Source of the DNA: JAJXWB01 sp046349215
GTDB lineage: Bacteria > Pseudomonadota > Alphaproteobacteria > Rhizobiales > Beijerinckiaceae
NCBI GenBank assembly: GCA_046349215.1
Contig: JAXMCV010000002.1
Span: forward strand, 992,001 to 1,056,000
Length of the DNA: 64,000 nucleotides
Direction: 5' to 3'
In this document: positions 1 through 8,109 of the stretch, in pieces
Numbering within the stretch: position 1 is the stretch's first letter
Layout: every line of letters begins with the position of its first letter
Notes under the pieces: generated by a model
The model's input: only the letters and a program-made list of their open reading frames with translations
Databases searched by the model: none
What the model was told of the DNA's origin: nothing
Made by a program: the position numbers and the translations under genes

Positions 1-17
1 CTCGAGGCGGCGCAGCC

Positions 18-816
18 ATGGGCGAACAAATATCCGCCGGTGTTCGCCTCGTGAGCAGTCGCCCACGACCGGCGCGCGCATCACGAGCTTTCAACGCGGC
101 AAGGGGGGCGTTGGCGCTCGTCGCCGGTCAGGCGCACGCACAGCAGGCGCAGATGTCTGCTGCCGATATTGCGAAGCTGGTGCAGAATCCGCTTTCGGAC
201 GCGATCATGGTTCCATTCGCGAACGAGACGAATTTCCGGCTGGGGCCCTATCGGCAGGCCGGCAATGTCCTGAACATCCAGCCGGTCGTTCCGGTCCATA
301 TCAACGACGACTGGAATCTCATCACGCGCACGACGATCCCCCTCGTGCGGCAGGTGCGCATGTCCGACGAGGTCGGACCGCGCGGCGGGATGGGCGACAT
401 CGTGCCGATCCTTGCGCTGTCGCCCTCGCACGCCGGGTCCATCATCTGGGGCGTCGGCCCCACCTTCATCCTGCCGACCGCCACGCATCGCGATCTGGGG
501 ACACGAAAATGGTCCGGCGGCCCGGCGCTGATCGCGCTCGTGATGCCGGAACCCTGGGTGTTCGGCGTGCTGATCTCGCAATACTGGTCGTTCGCCGGCA
601 GCCGCGACGCGATGCGCGTCAGCCGCCTCTCCGCGCAATATTTCGCGACCTATAATTTGCCGGACGGCTGGTACCTGTCTTCTTCGCCGATCATCTCCGC
701 CGACTGGACGGCGAAGAGATCCGAGCGCTGGATCGTTCCTTTCGGGCTCGATGTCGGACGCGTGTTCGAGATCGGCGCGCAGCCGATGTCGGCGTCGATA
801 GGCGCATACTACAATG
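18..816 (+). pseudogene. outer-membrane beta-barrel protein, 5' part, interrupted by an insertion sequence
   Basis: About 266 codons of a predicted secreted protein. The N-terminus carries a hydrophobic stretch ending in AHA-QQ near residue 41, a plausible signal-peptidase site, so the product should go to the periplasm and outer membrane. The rest alternates polar and aromatic residues as in barrel strands (motifs such as GVGPTFILPT, QYWSFAG, LSSSPIIS), resembling the transporter / 'neuromedin U' or phenol-degradation MetA-pathway outer-membrane families. Function is unknown. The last codons before the break read YYN; the expected final strand reappears at 2178-2245. The frame stays open across the junction into the transposase, so translation could continue into it. 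The true start may lie before the window or at the ATG at 18; the first 40 residues are atypically basic. Confident on disruption, moderate on family. Confidence 0.65.
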
Positions 817-890
817 ATGGGGTGGACGCCCCCGACGGCATCTGTGTGCCAAAGTGGCGGTGTTATCGACCACTTGAGGAGGCGTCCGCC

Positions 891-1913
891 ATGGAGGTTA
901 GCACGATCGGATTGGATCTGGCCAAGAACGTTTTTCAGGCGCACGGAGCGACGGCGGCCGGAGCGGTTGCCTTCCGGAGGAGGCTGCGACGCGACCAAGT
1001 GCTCGCGTTCTTTGCGGATCAGCCCCGATGCCTTGTCGCTATGGAGGCCTGCGCGAGTTCGCATTATTGGGGCCGCGAGATCGGCAAGCTTGGCCACGAG
1101 GTCCGTCTCATCCCTCCAGCATACGTTAAGCCGTTCGTGAAGAGGCAGAAGAACGACATGGCCGACGCCGAAGCGATCTGCGAAGCCGCCCAACGGCCAA
1201 CGATGCGGTTCGTCGCTGTCAAAAGCGAAGCCAAGCAAGCGTCCGCTGTGATCTTCAGAACCCGCGACATTCTGGTCGGCCAGCGCACCCAGATCATCAA
1301 TGCGCTTCGCGGTCATATGGGCGAGTATGGCCTGATCGCGCCGCAGGGCCGCTTCCATGTCGAGAAGCTCGTCGTTCAAATCCGCGACGCCGACAGCGAT
1401 ATACCGGATGACGCGCGCCAATGCCTTCTCCTGCTCGTCGCGTCTCTAGAGGAGCTGCATGAGAAGATCGTCGCTCTCGACCGAGAGATTTCTACGCGGG
1501 CCAAGCGAGACAGCGTGGCCCAACGGTTGATGACCATCCCCGGCGTCGGACCGATGATCGCAACGGCGATCGAGGCGCTGGCGCCGCCGGTTGAGACCTT
1601 CCGGTCCGGCCGAGACTTTTCGGCGTGGATCGGCCTTACCCCCGTTCAGCGGTCGACCGGCGGAAAGGAACGTCTCGGTCGCACGTCGCGCATGGGCGAG
1701 CGAACCTTGCGACGCTTACTGATCATCGCCTGCAGCGGGGTGGTCCGTTGGGCCAAGCGGAAAGGCCTTCCCGCCGATTCTTGGTTAGCGCGGATGCTGG
1801 CGCGCAAGCCAGCAATGCTGGTGATCGTCGCGCTGGCCAACAAGACCGCGCGCATCGCCTGGGCGTTGATGGCCAAGGGAGGGATTTATCGAGCTCCGGT
1901 TGCGGCCGCATAA
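891..1913 (+). CDS. IS110-family transposase (DEDD recombinase)
   Basis: 340 residues from the ATG at 891, which follows a GGAGG-like ribosome site. The N-terminal RuvC-like DEDD domain shows D9 (GLDLAKN), E52 (MEACASS), and D89 and D92 (KNDMADAEA). The C-terminal Transposase_20 region has a helix-hairpin-helix-like IPGVGP around residue 217 and the candidate nucleophile serine at 255 in RSTGGK. All key residues are present and the length is normal, so the enzyme looks active. In this family the transposase works with a structured guide ('bridge') RNA encoded in the non-coding end of the element. The reading frame is also open upstream through the interrupted outer-membrane gene; I choose 891 because family homology begins there. 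Confidence 0.9.
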   Translation: MEVSTIGLDLAKNVFQAHGATAAGAVAFRRRLRRDQVLAFFADQPRCLVAMEACASSHYWGREIGKLGHEVRLIPPAYVKPFVKRQKNDMADAEAICEAAQRPTMRFVAVKSEAKQASAVIFRTRDILVGQRTQIINALRGHMGEYGLIAPQGRFHVEKLVVQIRDADSDIPDDARQCLLLLVASLEELHEKIVALDREISTRAKRDSVAQRLMTIPGVGPMIATAIEALAPPVETFRSGRDFSAWIGLTPVQRSTGGKERLGRTSRMGERTLRRLLIIACSGVVRWAKRKGLPADSWLARMLARKPAMLVIVALANKTARIAWALMAKGGIYRAPVAAA

Positions 1914-2172
1914 GCGAGCCGTGAGCGCGAGGCTGTCGGCGATGTGAGAGGGGCGAAGGACAGGTATGGCGCAACGTCGGTGAGGTGGGGTCAGGAGAAC
2001 CAGGCGCACGGGTCGCGCTTCGAGCGCGCTCCAATGATGTGGACCTGATCCGCGAACTTCCATACGGGCCCGCGGCATGTGAATGGCCGCATCAGAGGCC
2101 GGACACATGGCAGCACCCGATCACGCGCAACGCCTGCCCAAAGAATCCCCTTGCATCGAAGCGGGCGTCCAC
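1914..2172 (+). ncRNA. candidate bridge RNA region of the IS110-family element
   Basis: This non-coding right end is where IS1111-group elements are known to encode their bridge RNA. Three short matches to the element's own junctions are visible. CAATGATG (2032-2039) equals the left junction at 812-819. CGGCATGTG (2073-2081) is the reverse complement of the right junction CACATGCCG (2172-2180). ACACATG (2103-2109) equals the right end at 2171-2177. Their order resembles left target guide, right target guide and left donor guide. The RNA limits and folding are inferred, not seen. Confidence 0.45.
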
Positions 2173-2177
2173 ACATG

Positions 2178-2245
2178 CCGTGCGGCCGGACTTCGGTCCG
2201 AAATGGCAGCTGAGGTTCAACGTGACGTTGCTGTTCTCGAAATAG
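2178..2245 (+). pseudogene. outer-membrane beta-barrel protein, 3' remnant
   Basis: The last 22 or so codons of the gene interrupted at 817. The frame reads VRPDFGPKWQLRFNVTLLF then SK and stop, a typical terminal amphipathic barrel strand. Joining it to the YYN codons before the insertion gives an uninterrupted frame. Separated from its promoter and start, this piece cannot be expressed as part of the barrel. Confidence 0.7.
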
Positions 2246-2258
2246 CGGCCGACGTCCT

Positions 2259-4760
2259 TCAGCCCATGTTGTTCTTCACGGTCTCGATCAGCTGTTTCAG
2301 CGTGAAGGGCTTCGGCATGAAGCCGAATTCGCCCGCAGGAAGGTTCTTGGAGAAGGCTTCTTCGGCGTAGCCCGAGACGAAGATGATCTTCGCGGTAATG
2401 CCGCGCTTTCGCAATTCGCCGAACATGGTCGGGCCGTCCATCTCGGGCATGACGACGTCCGAGACGATGAGATCGACCTTGCCGCCGGCTTCCTCCACCA
2501 CCTGCAGCGCCTCGACGCCGCTGGCCGCCTCCAGCACGGTGTAGCCGCGCGAGGCGAGCGCGCGGGCGCCGAAGGCGCGCACCGCTTCCTCGTCTTCCAC
2601 CAGCAGGATGACGCCGTGGCCGGTGAGATCGGCGGCGGGCTTTACCGCCGCATCCGCTTTCGGCGCGATTTCGGCCGGCTCGGGAATATGGCGCGGCAGG
2701 AAGATGCGGAACGTCGTGCCCTTGCCGACCGTCGAATCGACGAAGACGAAGCCGCCGGTCTGCTTGACGATGCCATAGACCATGGACAGGCCGAGACCTG
2801 TGCCCTTGCCGACTTCCTTGGTCGTGAAGAAGGGCTCGAAAATCTTCTCCTTGAGTTCGGCGGGAATGCCGACGCCGCTGTCGGCGACTTCCAGCAGCAC
2901 GTATTCGGCCGGCGACAGCAGCGGCTCGCGATAGGCCGCGCATTCGCCCGGCGCGACATTGGCGGTGCGCAGCGCGATCCTGCCGCCCTCGGGCATGGCG
3001 TCGCGCGCGTTGACGACGAGGTTGACGACGACCTGCTCGAGCTGGTTGAGGTCGGCCTTCACCAGCCACAGGTCGCGGCCGTGCTTGAGTTCGAGCGTGA
3101 TCTTCTCGCCGACGAGCCGGCGCATCAGCATCTGCAGTTCCGACAGCATGTCGTCGATCTGCAGGACTTGCGGGCGCAGCGTCTGGCGCCGCGAGAAGGC
3201 GAGCAATTGCCGGACCAGACCCGCCGCGCGATTGGCGTTCTGCTTGATCTGCATGATGTCCTGGAAGGACGGATCGGTCGGCCGGTGATTGGCGAGAAGC
3301 AGGTCGGAATAGCCGATGATGGCGGTGAGCACGTTGTTGAAATCGTGCGCGACGCCGCCGGCGAGCTGGCCGATCGCCTGCATCTTCTGCGATTGCGCGA
3401 AATTTTCCTGAAGCGTGCGCTGCTCCGTCGTGTCGAGCGCGTAGAGCATCAGCGCCGCGTCCTGCGAAGTTTCTTCGGCGGCGGCCAGGAAGAGGCGGGC
3501 GCAGGGACCGCCATCGGCGCCTATGTCGATCGGCGGCTGGTCCGTCTGGCCGGCCAGCGTCGCCTGCATCGCGGCGCGCACGGCGGCGGCGTCGCGCTCG
3601 GTCATGCCGGCAAAGATCGAGCGGGCGTTGTCCGGGCCTTTCAGCGCGGCTGGCAGCAGCTTGGCGAAAGGCGCGTTCGACTGCCGGATATTGCCCTCGC
3701 CGTCGATCAGCGCGATCGCCATCGGCGTCGAGTTGAAGAAGCGCGCGAACCTGACTTCGGCGGCGCGGAGATTTTCGCCGGGGTCTTCGCCCGCCGTGCG
3801 ATTGAGGACGAGCGTGCGGCTCTCGCCGGGCTGGCCCTCGGCGGAGAAGGCGACGCGATGCAGCAGGCGGGCCGGCAGGCGCTGGCCGCCCCGGCGCTTG
3901 AGATCGACGTCGATCTGTTCGGTGCGTACCTCGCCCGGTCCGCCTGCCACCGCCTCGACCAACGCGGCGCCGGAACCGGCCACGAGCTGAGCGAGTTTCA
4001 TTCCGCCGAGGCCTACCTGCGCCAGGTCGTAGTCGAGCCAGTTGGCGAGCGTGGCGTTCATGTAGGTGACCGAGCCGCGCTGGTCGGACGAAAAGAAGCC
4101 GGCGGGCGCGTGGTCGAGGAAGTCGATGGCGTGCTGGAGTTCCTGAAAGACGTTCTCGTGCCGCTCGCGTTCGCGCGTGACGTCCGAGACGGCCCACAGC
4201 GTGGCGCGCTTGGCGCCGAGCCGTTCCAGCGGCCTGACCCTGATCCTGTACCAGCCGACCGAACCTTCGCCCGCGAGCGGCGTCGAAAGGCGGACTTCCT
4301 CCGCGCCGCGGCGGCCCTCGCGGGCGGCCTGGGCCAGCCGGTAAATCGCTTCCGATACTTCCGGGGCGCCGGAAAACAGCCGTTCGACGGTGCGCACGTC
4401 GGACGCGTCATGGGCCTGGGAAAAGGCCAGATAGGCCTCGTTGGCGTAGATCACCCGGCTGTCGCCCTCGGTGACCAGAAGACCTTCCGAACTGGTGTCG
4501 GAAACTATCTTTGTAATGTCGTTCTTGACCGATTGCCCGGAAAGCTGAAGAAAACCGACAGCATAGGCAAAGAGCGCCAGCACGCCGACCATGGCGAGCA
4601 GGGCGAGGATGGCCACCAGCAGGCGCGAGGCGTCCTCGCGCGGAAGGAAGGAGAAGGCCGCCGCAGCCGCCACCAGCGCCACCGCGAGCGCGAGCAGGAA
4701 GCCCGGACTGGCGGAGCGCTCGCTCCGGTCGATGGCGGCGATGGGGGAATCGTTGCTCAA
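2259..4760 (-). CDS. cckA: CckA-like hybrid sensor histidine kinase
   Basis: 833 residues from a TTG start at 4760, placed after a GGAAAG-like site; a longer frame upstream begins with an unlikely basic leader. Two transmembrane helices (about residues 20-40 and 45-70) are followed by PAS-type sensor domains (about 75-450), a HisKA domain with phospho-acceptor H472 in VAHDFNNVLTAIIGY, an HATPase_c domain with the G-rich box VGKGTGLGLSMVYGI, and a C-terminal receiver domain (ILLVEDEEAVRAFG, then SDVVMPEMDGP with its phospho-aspartate). This is the architecture of CckA, which feeds phosphate through ChpT to the cell-cycle regulators CtrA and CpdR in alphaproteobacteria. A CtrA-like box lies in the upstream region shared with the divergent fliO-like gene. 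Confidence 0.9.
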   Translation of the reverse strand: MSNDSPIAAIDRSERSASPGFLLALAVALVAAAAAFSFLPREDASRLLVAILALLAMVGVLALFAYAVGFLQLSGQSVKNDITKIVSDTSSEGLLVTEGDSRVIYANEAYLAFSQAHDASDVRTVERLFSGAPEVSEAIYRLAQAAREGRRGAEEVRLSTPLAGEGSVGWYRIRVRPLERLGAKRATLWAVSDVTRERERHENVFQELQHAIDFLDHAPAGFFSSDQRGSVTYMNATLANWLDYDLAQVGLGGMKLAQLVAGSGAALVEAVAGGPGEVRTEQIDVDLKRRGGQRLPARLLHRVAFSAEGQPGESRTLVLNRTAGEDPGENLRAAEVRFARFFNSTPMAIALIDGEGNIRQSNAPFAKLLPAALKGPDNARSIFAGMTERDAAAVRAAMQATLAGQTDQPPIDIGADGGPCARLFLAAAEETSQDAALMLYALDTTEQRTLQENFAQSQKMQAIGQLAGGVAHDFNNVLTAIIGYSDLLLANHRPTDPSFQDIMQIKQNANRAAGLVRQLLAFSRRQTLRPQVLQIDDMLSELQMLMRRLVGEKITLELKHGRDLWLVKADLNQLEQVVVNLVVNARDAMPEGGRIALRTANVAPGECAAYREPLLSPAEYVLLEVADSGVGIPAELKEKIFEPFFTTKEVGKGTGLGLSMVYGIVKQTGGFVFVDSTVGKGTTFRIFLPRHIPEPAEIAPKADAAVKPAADLTGHGVILLVEDEEAVRAFGARALASRGYTVLEAASGVEALQVVEEAGGKVDLIVSDVVMPEMDGPTMFGELRKRGITAKIIFVSGYAEEAFSKNLPAGEFGFMPKPFTLKQLIETVKNNMG

Positions 4761-4880
4761 TTCGTCTTTCCTGCGCCGCGCGGGCTGGGGAATCCGCGGG
4801 AATCGGCTGGTTTGCAAGGATGTAGCGCCGCGCCGGGCATTGCAATCGGTCCGGCGCACAACACCTCGCCCCGAAAGGCG

Positions 4881-4895
4881 TTAACCATGCATTAA
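4881..4895. promoter_or_regulatory. CtrA-like binding box
   Basis: TTAA-CCATGCA-TTAA, an exact TTAA-N7-TTAA match to the full CtrA box, including the common TTAACCAT left half. It sits between the divergently transcribed cckA and the fliO-like gene, the only such match I noticed in the intergenic regions. CtrA is the downstream target of the CckA phosphorelay, so regulation of either gene would be biologically sensible; this is inference. Confidence 0.6.
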
Positions 4896-4974
4896 CCTTC
4901 CTCGCGGCGGGGCGGCGCGGCGTGGTATTCTGCATCGTCCGGTGTATCCGGCGCGTAAAGGGTTGAAGTTCATC

Positions 4975-6000
4975 ATGTCTTCTCTGGGCACTTTTCTCGA
5001 CAACAAGGCGCTGGCGTCGGCGGTGGCGGTGATCGTCATCCTGCTGGGTCTCGCCCTGGTGGTCGTGATCTACCGGGCTCTGCGGGGCAGCCGCATCCGC
5101 GCGACCTCCGCGCGCGGTCGGCAGCAGCGGCTCGGCGTCGTCGACACGTTCGACATGGGCGGCGACCGCCAGCTCATCATCGTGCGGCGCGACAATGTCG
5201 AACATCTCGTGATGACCGGCGGCCCCAACGACGTCGTGATCGAATCCGCGATCATCCGCGCCGAATTGCGTCGCGAACGCGACGCCGCCGCGCCCAACTG
5301 GGCGACGTCGGATGCGCCGCCGCCGGTCGAGGCGCGGCCGCCTGCGCCCGAACCGGCCGCGCCGCCGGTCGAGGAGCCGGCCCCGCCTGTCGCCGCGCGC
5401 GCGCCGCGCATGCCCGACCTTTTCCGCCGCAAGTCGGCCGAACGCCCTGTCGAACCGCCGCCGCCCGCGCCGGTCGCCGCCGCGCCCGCCGCCGAAGAAC
5501 CCAAGGCAGACGACATCGAGGCCGCGCCGGAGCCGGTCGCGCCGAAGCCCGAACCGAAGCTGGAGGTTCCCCCGCCCGCCGAGAAATCGCCGGAACCGGT
5601 CCCGGTCGCACCAACGGCCCCGCCGCGGCCCGCGCCGCCGCCGTTCTTTCGCAGGCCCGCGCCGCCGGCCGCCGCGCCTCAGCCGTCCGCCGAGCCGACG
5701 CCCGCGCCGGCGCCCACTGCGCCCGCTCCTGCGCCGGAAGCCAAGCCGAAGCCCGCCGCGCCCGTGTTGCGGCCCGTGCCACGGCCTGCGCCGCTGCGCC
5801 CCGTCTCCGCCGGCCCGAAGCCGGAAGGCTCGGCGCCGGCTGCGGCTCCGAAGCCAGTTGCGCCAAAGGCTCCGCCGATCCCGAAGCCGGCTGCGCCTGC
5901 GCCCGCCGCCGCTCCGAAGCCGGCGCCCGCCGCCGAAGCCGATCCGCTGGATTCGCTCGAAGAGGAAATGGCGAAGCTGCTCGGCCGTCCCGGCCACTGA
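4975..6000 (+). CDS. fliO: FliO-like flagellar biosynthesis protein with a long Pro/Ala-rich tail
   Basis: 341 residues from the ATG at 4975 (a GTG at 4942 is an alternative). An N-terminal membrane helix (about residues 12-35, ALASAVAVIVILLGLALVVV) is followed by the short FliO/MopB-type cytoplasmic domain (RQQRLGVVDTFDMGGDRQLIIVRRD, then EHLVMTGGPNDVVIE). FliO helps assemble the FliPQR export gate of the flagellar secretion system. From about residue 110 to 330 the protein is low-complexity Pro, Ala, Lys and Glu, far longer than a typical FliO, with a short acidic end (DSLEEEMAKLLGR). No other flagellar gene is in the window; the divergent CckA relative and CtrA box fit cell-cycle-linked control. 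Family assignment is good, function in the flagellum likely but not shown. Confidence 0.7.
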   Translation: MSSLGTFLDNKALASAVAVIVILLGLALVVVIYRALRGSRIRATSARGRQQRLGVVDTFDMGGDRQLIIVRRDNVEHLVMTGGPNDVVIESAIIRAELRRERDAAAPNWATSDAPPPVEARPPAPEPAAPPVEEPAPPVAARAPRMPDLFRRKSAERPVEPPPPAPVAAAPAAEEPKADDIEAAPEPVAPKPEPKLEVPPPAEKSPEPVPVAPTAPPRPAPPPFFRRPAPPAAAPQPSAEPTPAPAPTAPAPAPEAKPKPAAPVLRPVPRPAPLRPVSAGPKPEGSAPAAAPKPVAPKAPPIPKPAAPAPAAAPKPAPAAEADPLDSLEEEMAKLLGRPGH

Positions 6001-6020
6001 GCGGAACCCCTGCGACAAAC

Positions 6021-6051
6021 AAAAAGGGCGGCCCGGCGGGCCGCCCTTTTT
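6021..6051. terminator. bidirectional Rho-independent terminator
   Basis: A perfect GC-rich hairpin, AAAAGGGCGGCCC paired with GGGCCGCCCTTTT, flanked by A and T runs on both sides. It lies between the convergent fliO-like gene (ends 6000) and dksA (ends 6074), so it can stop transcription in both directions. Confidence 0.9.
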
Positions 6052-6073
6052 CGTGATCGCGCCCGGAAGCGCA

Positions 6074-6490
6074 TCAATCGTCGCGATAGACGCGTTCGCG
6101 ACGCTCGTGACGCTCCTGCGCCTCGATCGACAGGGTGGCGATTGGCCGGGCGTCGAGGCGCTTCAGCGAGATCGGTTCGCCGGTCTCCTCGCAATAGCCG
6201 TAGGAGCCGTCCTCGATGCGATTGAGGGCGGCCTCGATCTTGGCGATCAGCTTGCGCTGGCGGTCGCGAGCGCGCAATTCGATGGCGCGGTCGGTCTCCG
6301 AGGAGGCGCGGTCGGCGAGATCGGGATGATTTTCGCTCTCGTTCTGCAGCGCGGTCAGCGTTTCGCGGCTCTCGCGCAGGATCTCTTCTTTCCAGGTGAG
6401 CAGCTTCCGCCGGAAGTAGTCCTTCTGCCGTTCGTTCATGAACGGCTCGTCTTCGGACGGTTTGTAGGTCTCGTCGATTCCAACAGCCAT
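6074..6490 (-). CDS. dksA: DksA/TraR-family RNA polymerase secondary-channel regulator
   Basis: 138 residues from the ATG at 6490, with GGGAG about 10 nt upstream; this start gives the usual MAVGI-type N-terminus. The coiled-coil region (about residues 25-90, including LLTWKEEILRES) is followed by the zinc-finger-like globule. DksA binds the RNA polymerase secondary channel and acts with ppGpp in the stringent response. The finger keeps only one of the four zinc cysteines (YGYCEETGEPI) and then reads RLDARPIATLS, a degenerate form I recognise from alphaproteobacterial DksA proteins. It therefore probably does not bind zinc in the E. coli manner. Confidence 0.9.
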   Translation of the reverse strand: MAVGIDETYKPSEDEPFMNERQKDYFRRKLLTWKEEILRESRETLTALQNESENHPDLADRASSETDRAIELRARDRQRKLIAKIEAALNRIEDGSYGYCEETGEPISLKRLDARPIATLSIEAQERHERRERVYRDD

Positions 6491-6748
6491 CAACGACTCA
6501 CTCCCTAACACCTAGACCAAAGTCGCGCGGCTTATAGCCCCGCGCGTGCGACGGCACAATGACCAACACGCAGCCAAAGCGTGGCGGAAAGCCCGGAAAT
6601 GCAGGAGATGGGGGCCACGGCGGCGGCCGTCCGCAACGGCTTTCCCGGTTGCGCTGCGAAATCGCCTTCCCGGTCAAGGCCCTGACGCGGAAGGCCGGGG
6701 TTCTGCGCCCCGGCCCTTTGGTATTCGCGTGATCGAAACCGTGCGGCC

Positions 6749-7960
6749 TCAGGCCATCGCGTTGGTCAGGTTCTCGGAAATCTTGTCGAGGAACCCGGTC
6801 GTCGTCAGCCATTTCTGGTCGGGGCCGACCAGCAGGGCGAGGTCCTTGGTCATGAAGCCGGACTCGACCGTCTCGATGCAGACGCGCTCGAGTTCGTGGG
6901 CGAACAGCTTCAGCGCCATGTTGTCGTCGAGCTTGGCGCGATGCGCGAGACCGCGCGTCCAGGCGAAGATCGAGGCGATCGAATTGGTCGAGGTCTCGTG
7001 GCCCTTCTGATGCTCGCGGTAATGGCGCGTCACCGTGCCGTGCGCGGCTTCGGCTTCCACGGTCCTGCCGTCGGGCGACATGAGAACGGACGTCATCAAG
7101 CCCAGCGAACCGAAACCCTGCGCGACCGTGTCCGACTGCACGTCGCCGTCGTAGTTCTTGCACGCCCAGACGTAACCGCCCGACCATTTCAGCGAGGCGG
7201 CCACCATGTCGTCGATCAGGCGATGCTCGTACCAGACGCCCGCCGCCTTGAACCTGTCGGCGAACTCGTTGTCGAACGTCTCCTGGAAGATGTCCTTGAA
7301 GCGCCCGTCATAGGCCTTGATGATCGTGTTCTTGGTCGAGAGATAGAGCGGCCATTTGCGCTGGAGCGCATAGTTCATCGAGGCGCGCGCGAAATCGCGG
7401 ATCGACTCGTCGAGGTTGTACATCGACATGGCGACGCCGGCGCCGGGGAACTTGAAGACTTCCTTCTCGATGACCGTTCCGTCCTCGCCCTCGAACTTGA
7501 TGGTGAGACGGCCCTTGCCGGGCACCTTGAAATCGGTGGCGCGATAGATGTCGCCGTAGGCGTGGCGGCCGACGACGATCGGCTGCGTCCAGCCGGGCAC
7601 GAGGCGCGGCACGTTCCTGCAGATGATCGGCTCGCGGAAGATCGTGCCGCCGATGATGTTGCGGATCGTGCCGTTCGGCGACTTCCACATTTCCTTCAGC
7701 CCGAACTCCTTCACGCGACCCTCGTCGGGGGTGATGGTCGCGCATTTGACCGCGACGCCGTACTTCTTGGTCGCTTCCGCTGCGTCGATGGTGATCTGGT
7801 CGTTGGTCTCGTCGCGCTTCTGCACGGACAGGTCGAAATAGACGAGGTCGAGATCGAGATAGGGGTGGATCAGCTTGTCCTTGATGAACTGCCAGATGAT
7901 GCGGGTCATCTCGTCGCCGTCCATTTCGACGACCGGATTTTCGACCTTGATCTTGCTCAT
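6749..7960 (-). CDS. icd: NADP-dependent isocitrate dehydrogenase
   Basis: 403 residues, full length. It belongs to the eukaryote-like homodimeric class, shown by MSKIKVENPVVEMDGDEMTR at the N-terminus, the substrate loop SPNGTIRNIIGGTIF, the metal and substrate region GGYVWACKNYDGDVQSD, and the coenzyme motif EAEAAHGTVTRHYREHQKG. It converts isocitrate to 2-oxoglutarate and CO2 in the TCA cycle, yielding NADPH. It stands as a single gene, 149 nt from rpe on the same strand and 258 nt from dksA. Confidence 0.97.
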   Translation of the reverse strand: MSKIKVENPVVEMDGDEMTRIIWQFIKDKLIHPYLDLDLVYFDLSVQKRDETNDQITIDAAEATKKYGVAVKCATITPDEGRVKEFGLKEMWKSPNGTIRNIIGGTIFREPIICRNVPRLVPGWTQPIVVGRHAYGDIYRATDFKVPGKGRLTIKFEGEDGTVIEKEVFKFPGAGVAMSMYNLDESIRDFARASMNYALQRKWPLYLSTKNTIIKAYDGRFKDIFQETFDNEFADRFKAAGVWYEHRLIDDMVAASLKWSGGYVWACKNYDGDVQSDTVAQGFGSLGLMTSVLMSPDGRTVEAEAAHGTVTRHYREHQKGHETSTNSIASIFAWTRGLAHRAKLDDNMALKLFAHELERVCIETVESGFMTKDLALLVGPDQKWLTTTGFLDKISENLTNAMA

Positions 7961-8109
7961 GAATGGCCCTCTGCGGGGATGCTGCGCTGCGGCATGAAGG
8001 AGATGGCGCGCCTATAGCACCGGGGCAGGGCGCGGCCTAGTCAGGCTTTCGGCTCAAGGCGCCCAATTGGCGGGCGTTTGCGGGCAGCGCCGCGGCAGGC
8101 CCGCGCCGG

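Larger units (their letters stand above)
817..2177 (+). mobile_element. IS110-family (IS1111-type) insertion sequence, complete
   Basis: About 1.36 kb holding one transposase gene, with a short left non-coding end (about 70 nt) and a long right one (about 260 nt). Subterminal inverted repeats GTGGACGCCC (822-831) and GGGCGTCCAC (2163-2172) sit 2 nt inside ATG triplets at 817-819 and 2175-2177, which I take as the shared core. There is no ordinary target-site duplication, as expected for this family. Subterminal repeats and a long right end fit the IS1111 group. Removing the element and one ATG rejoins the flanking outer-membrane gene in frame, which supports the boundaries. An adjacent ATG at 814-816 makes the exact left edge uncertain by 3 nt. 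Confidence 0.8.

Noticed and set aside
18..1913. A single 631-residue protein of barrel plus recombinase
   Set aside because: The junction coincides with the insertion-sequence end, the transposase has its own start and ribosome site at 891, and the missing barrel strand is found beyond the element.
2616..4895. Long open frame on the plus strand opposite cckA (about 759 codons)
   Set aside because: Antisense to a complete kinase with all motifs in place; the product is Arg/Glu-rich without domains, as expected from GC-rich codon bias.
5300..5950. Low-complexity GC-rich repeat
   Set aside because: Coding for the Pro/Ala tail of the FliO-like protein in one unbroken frame.
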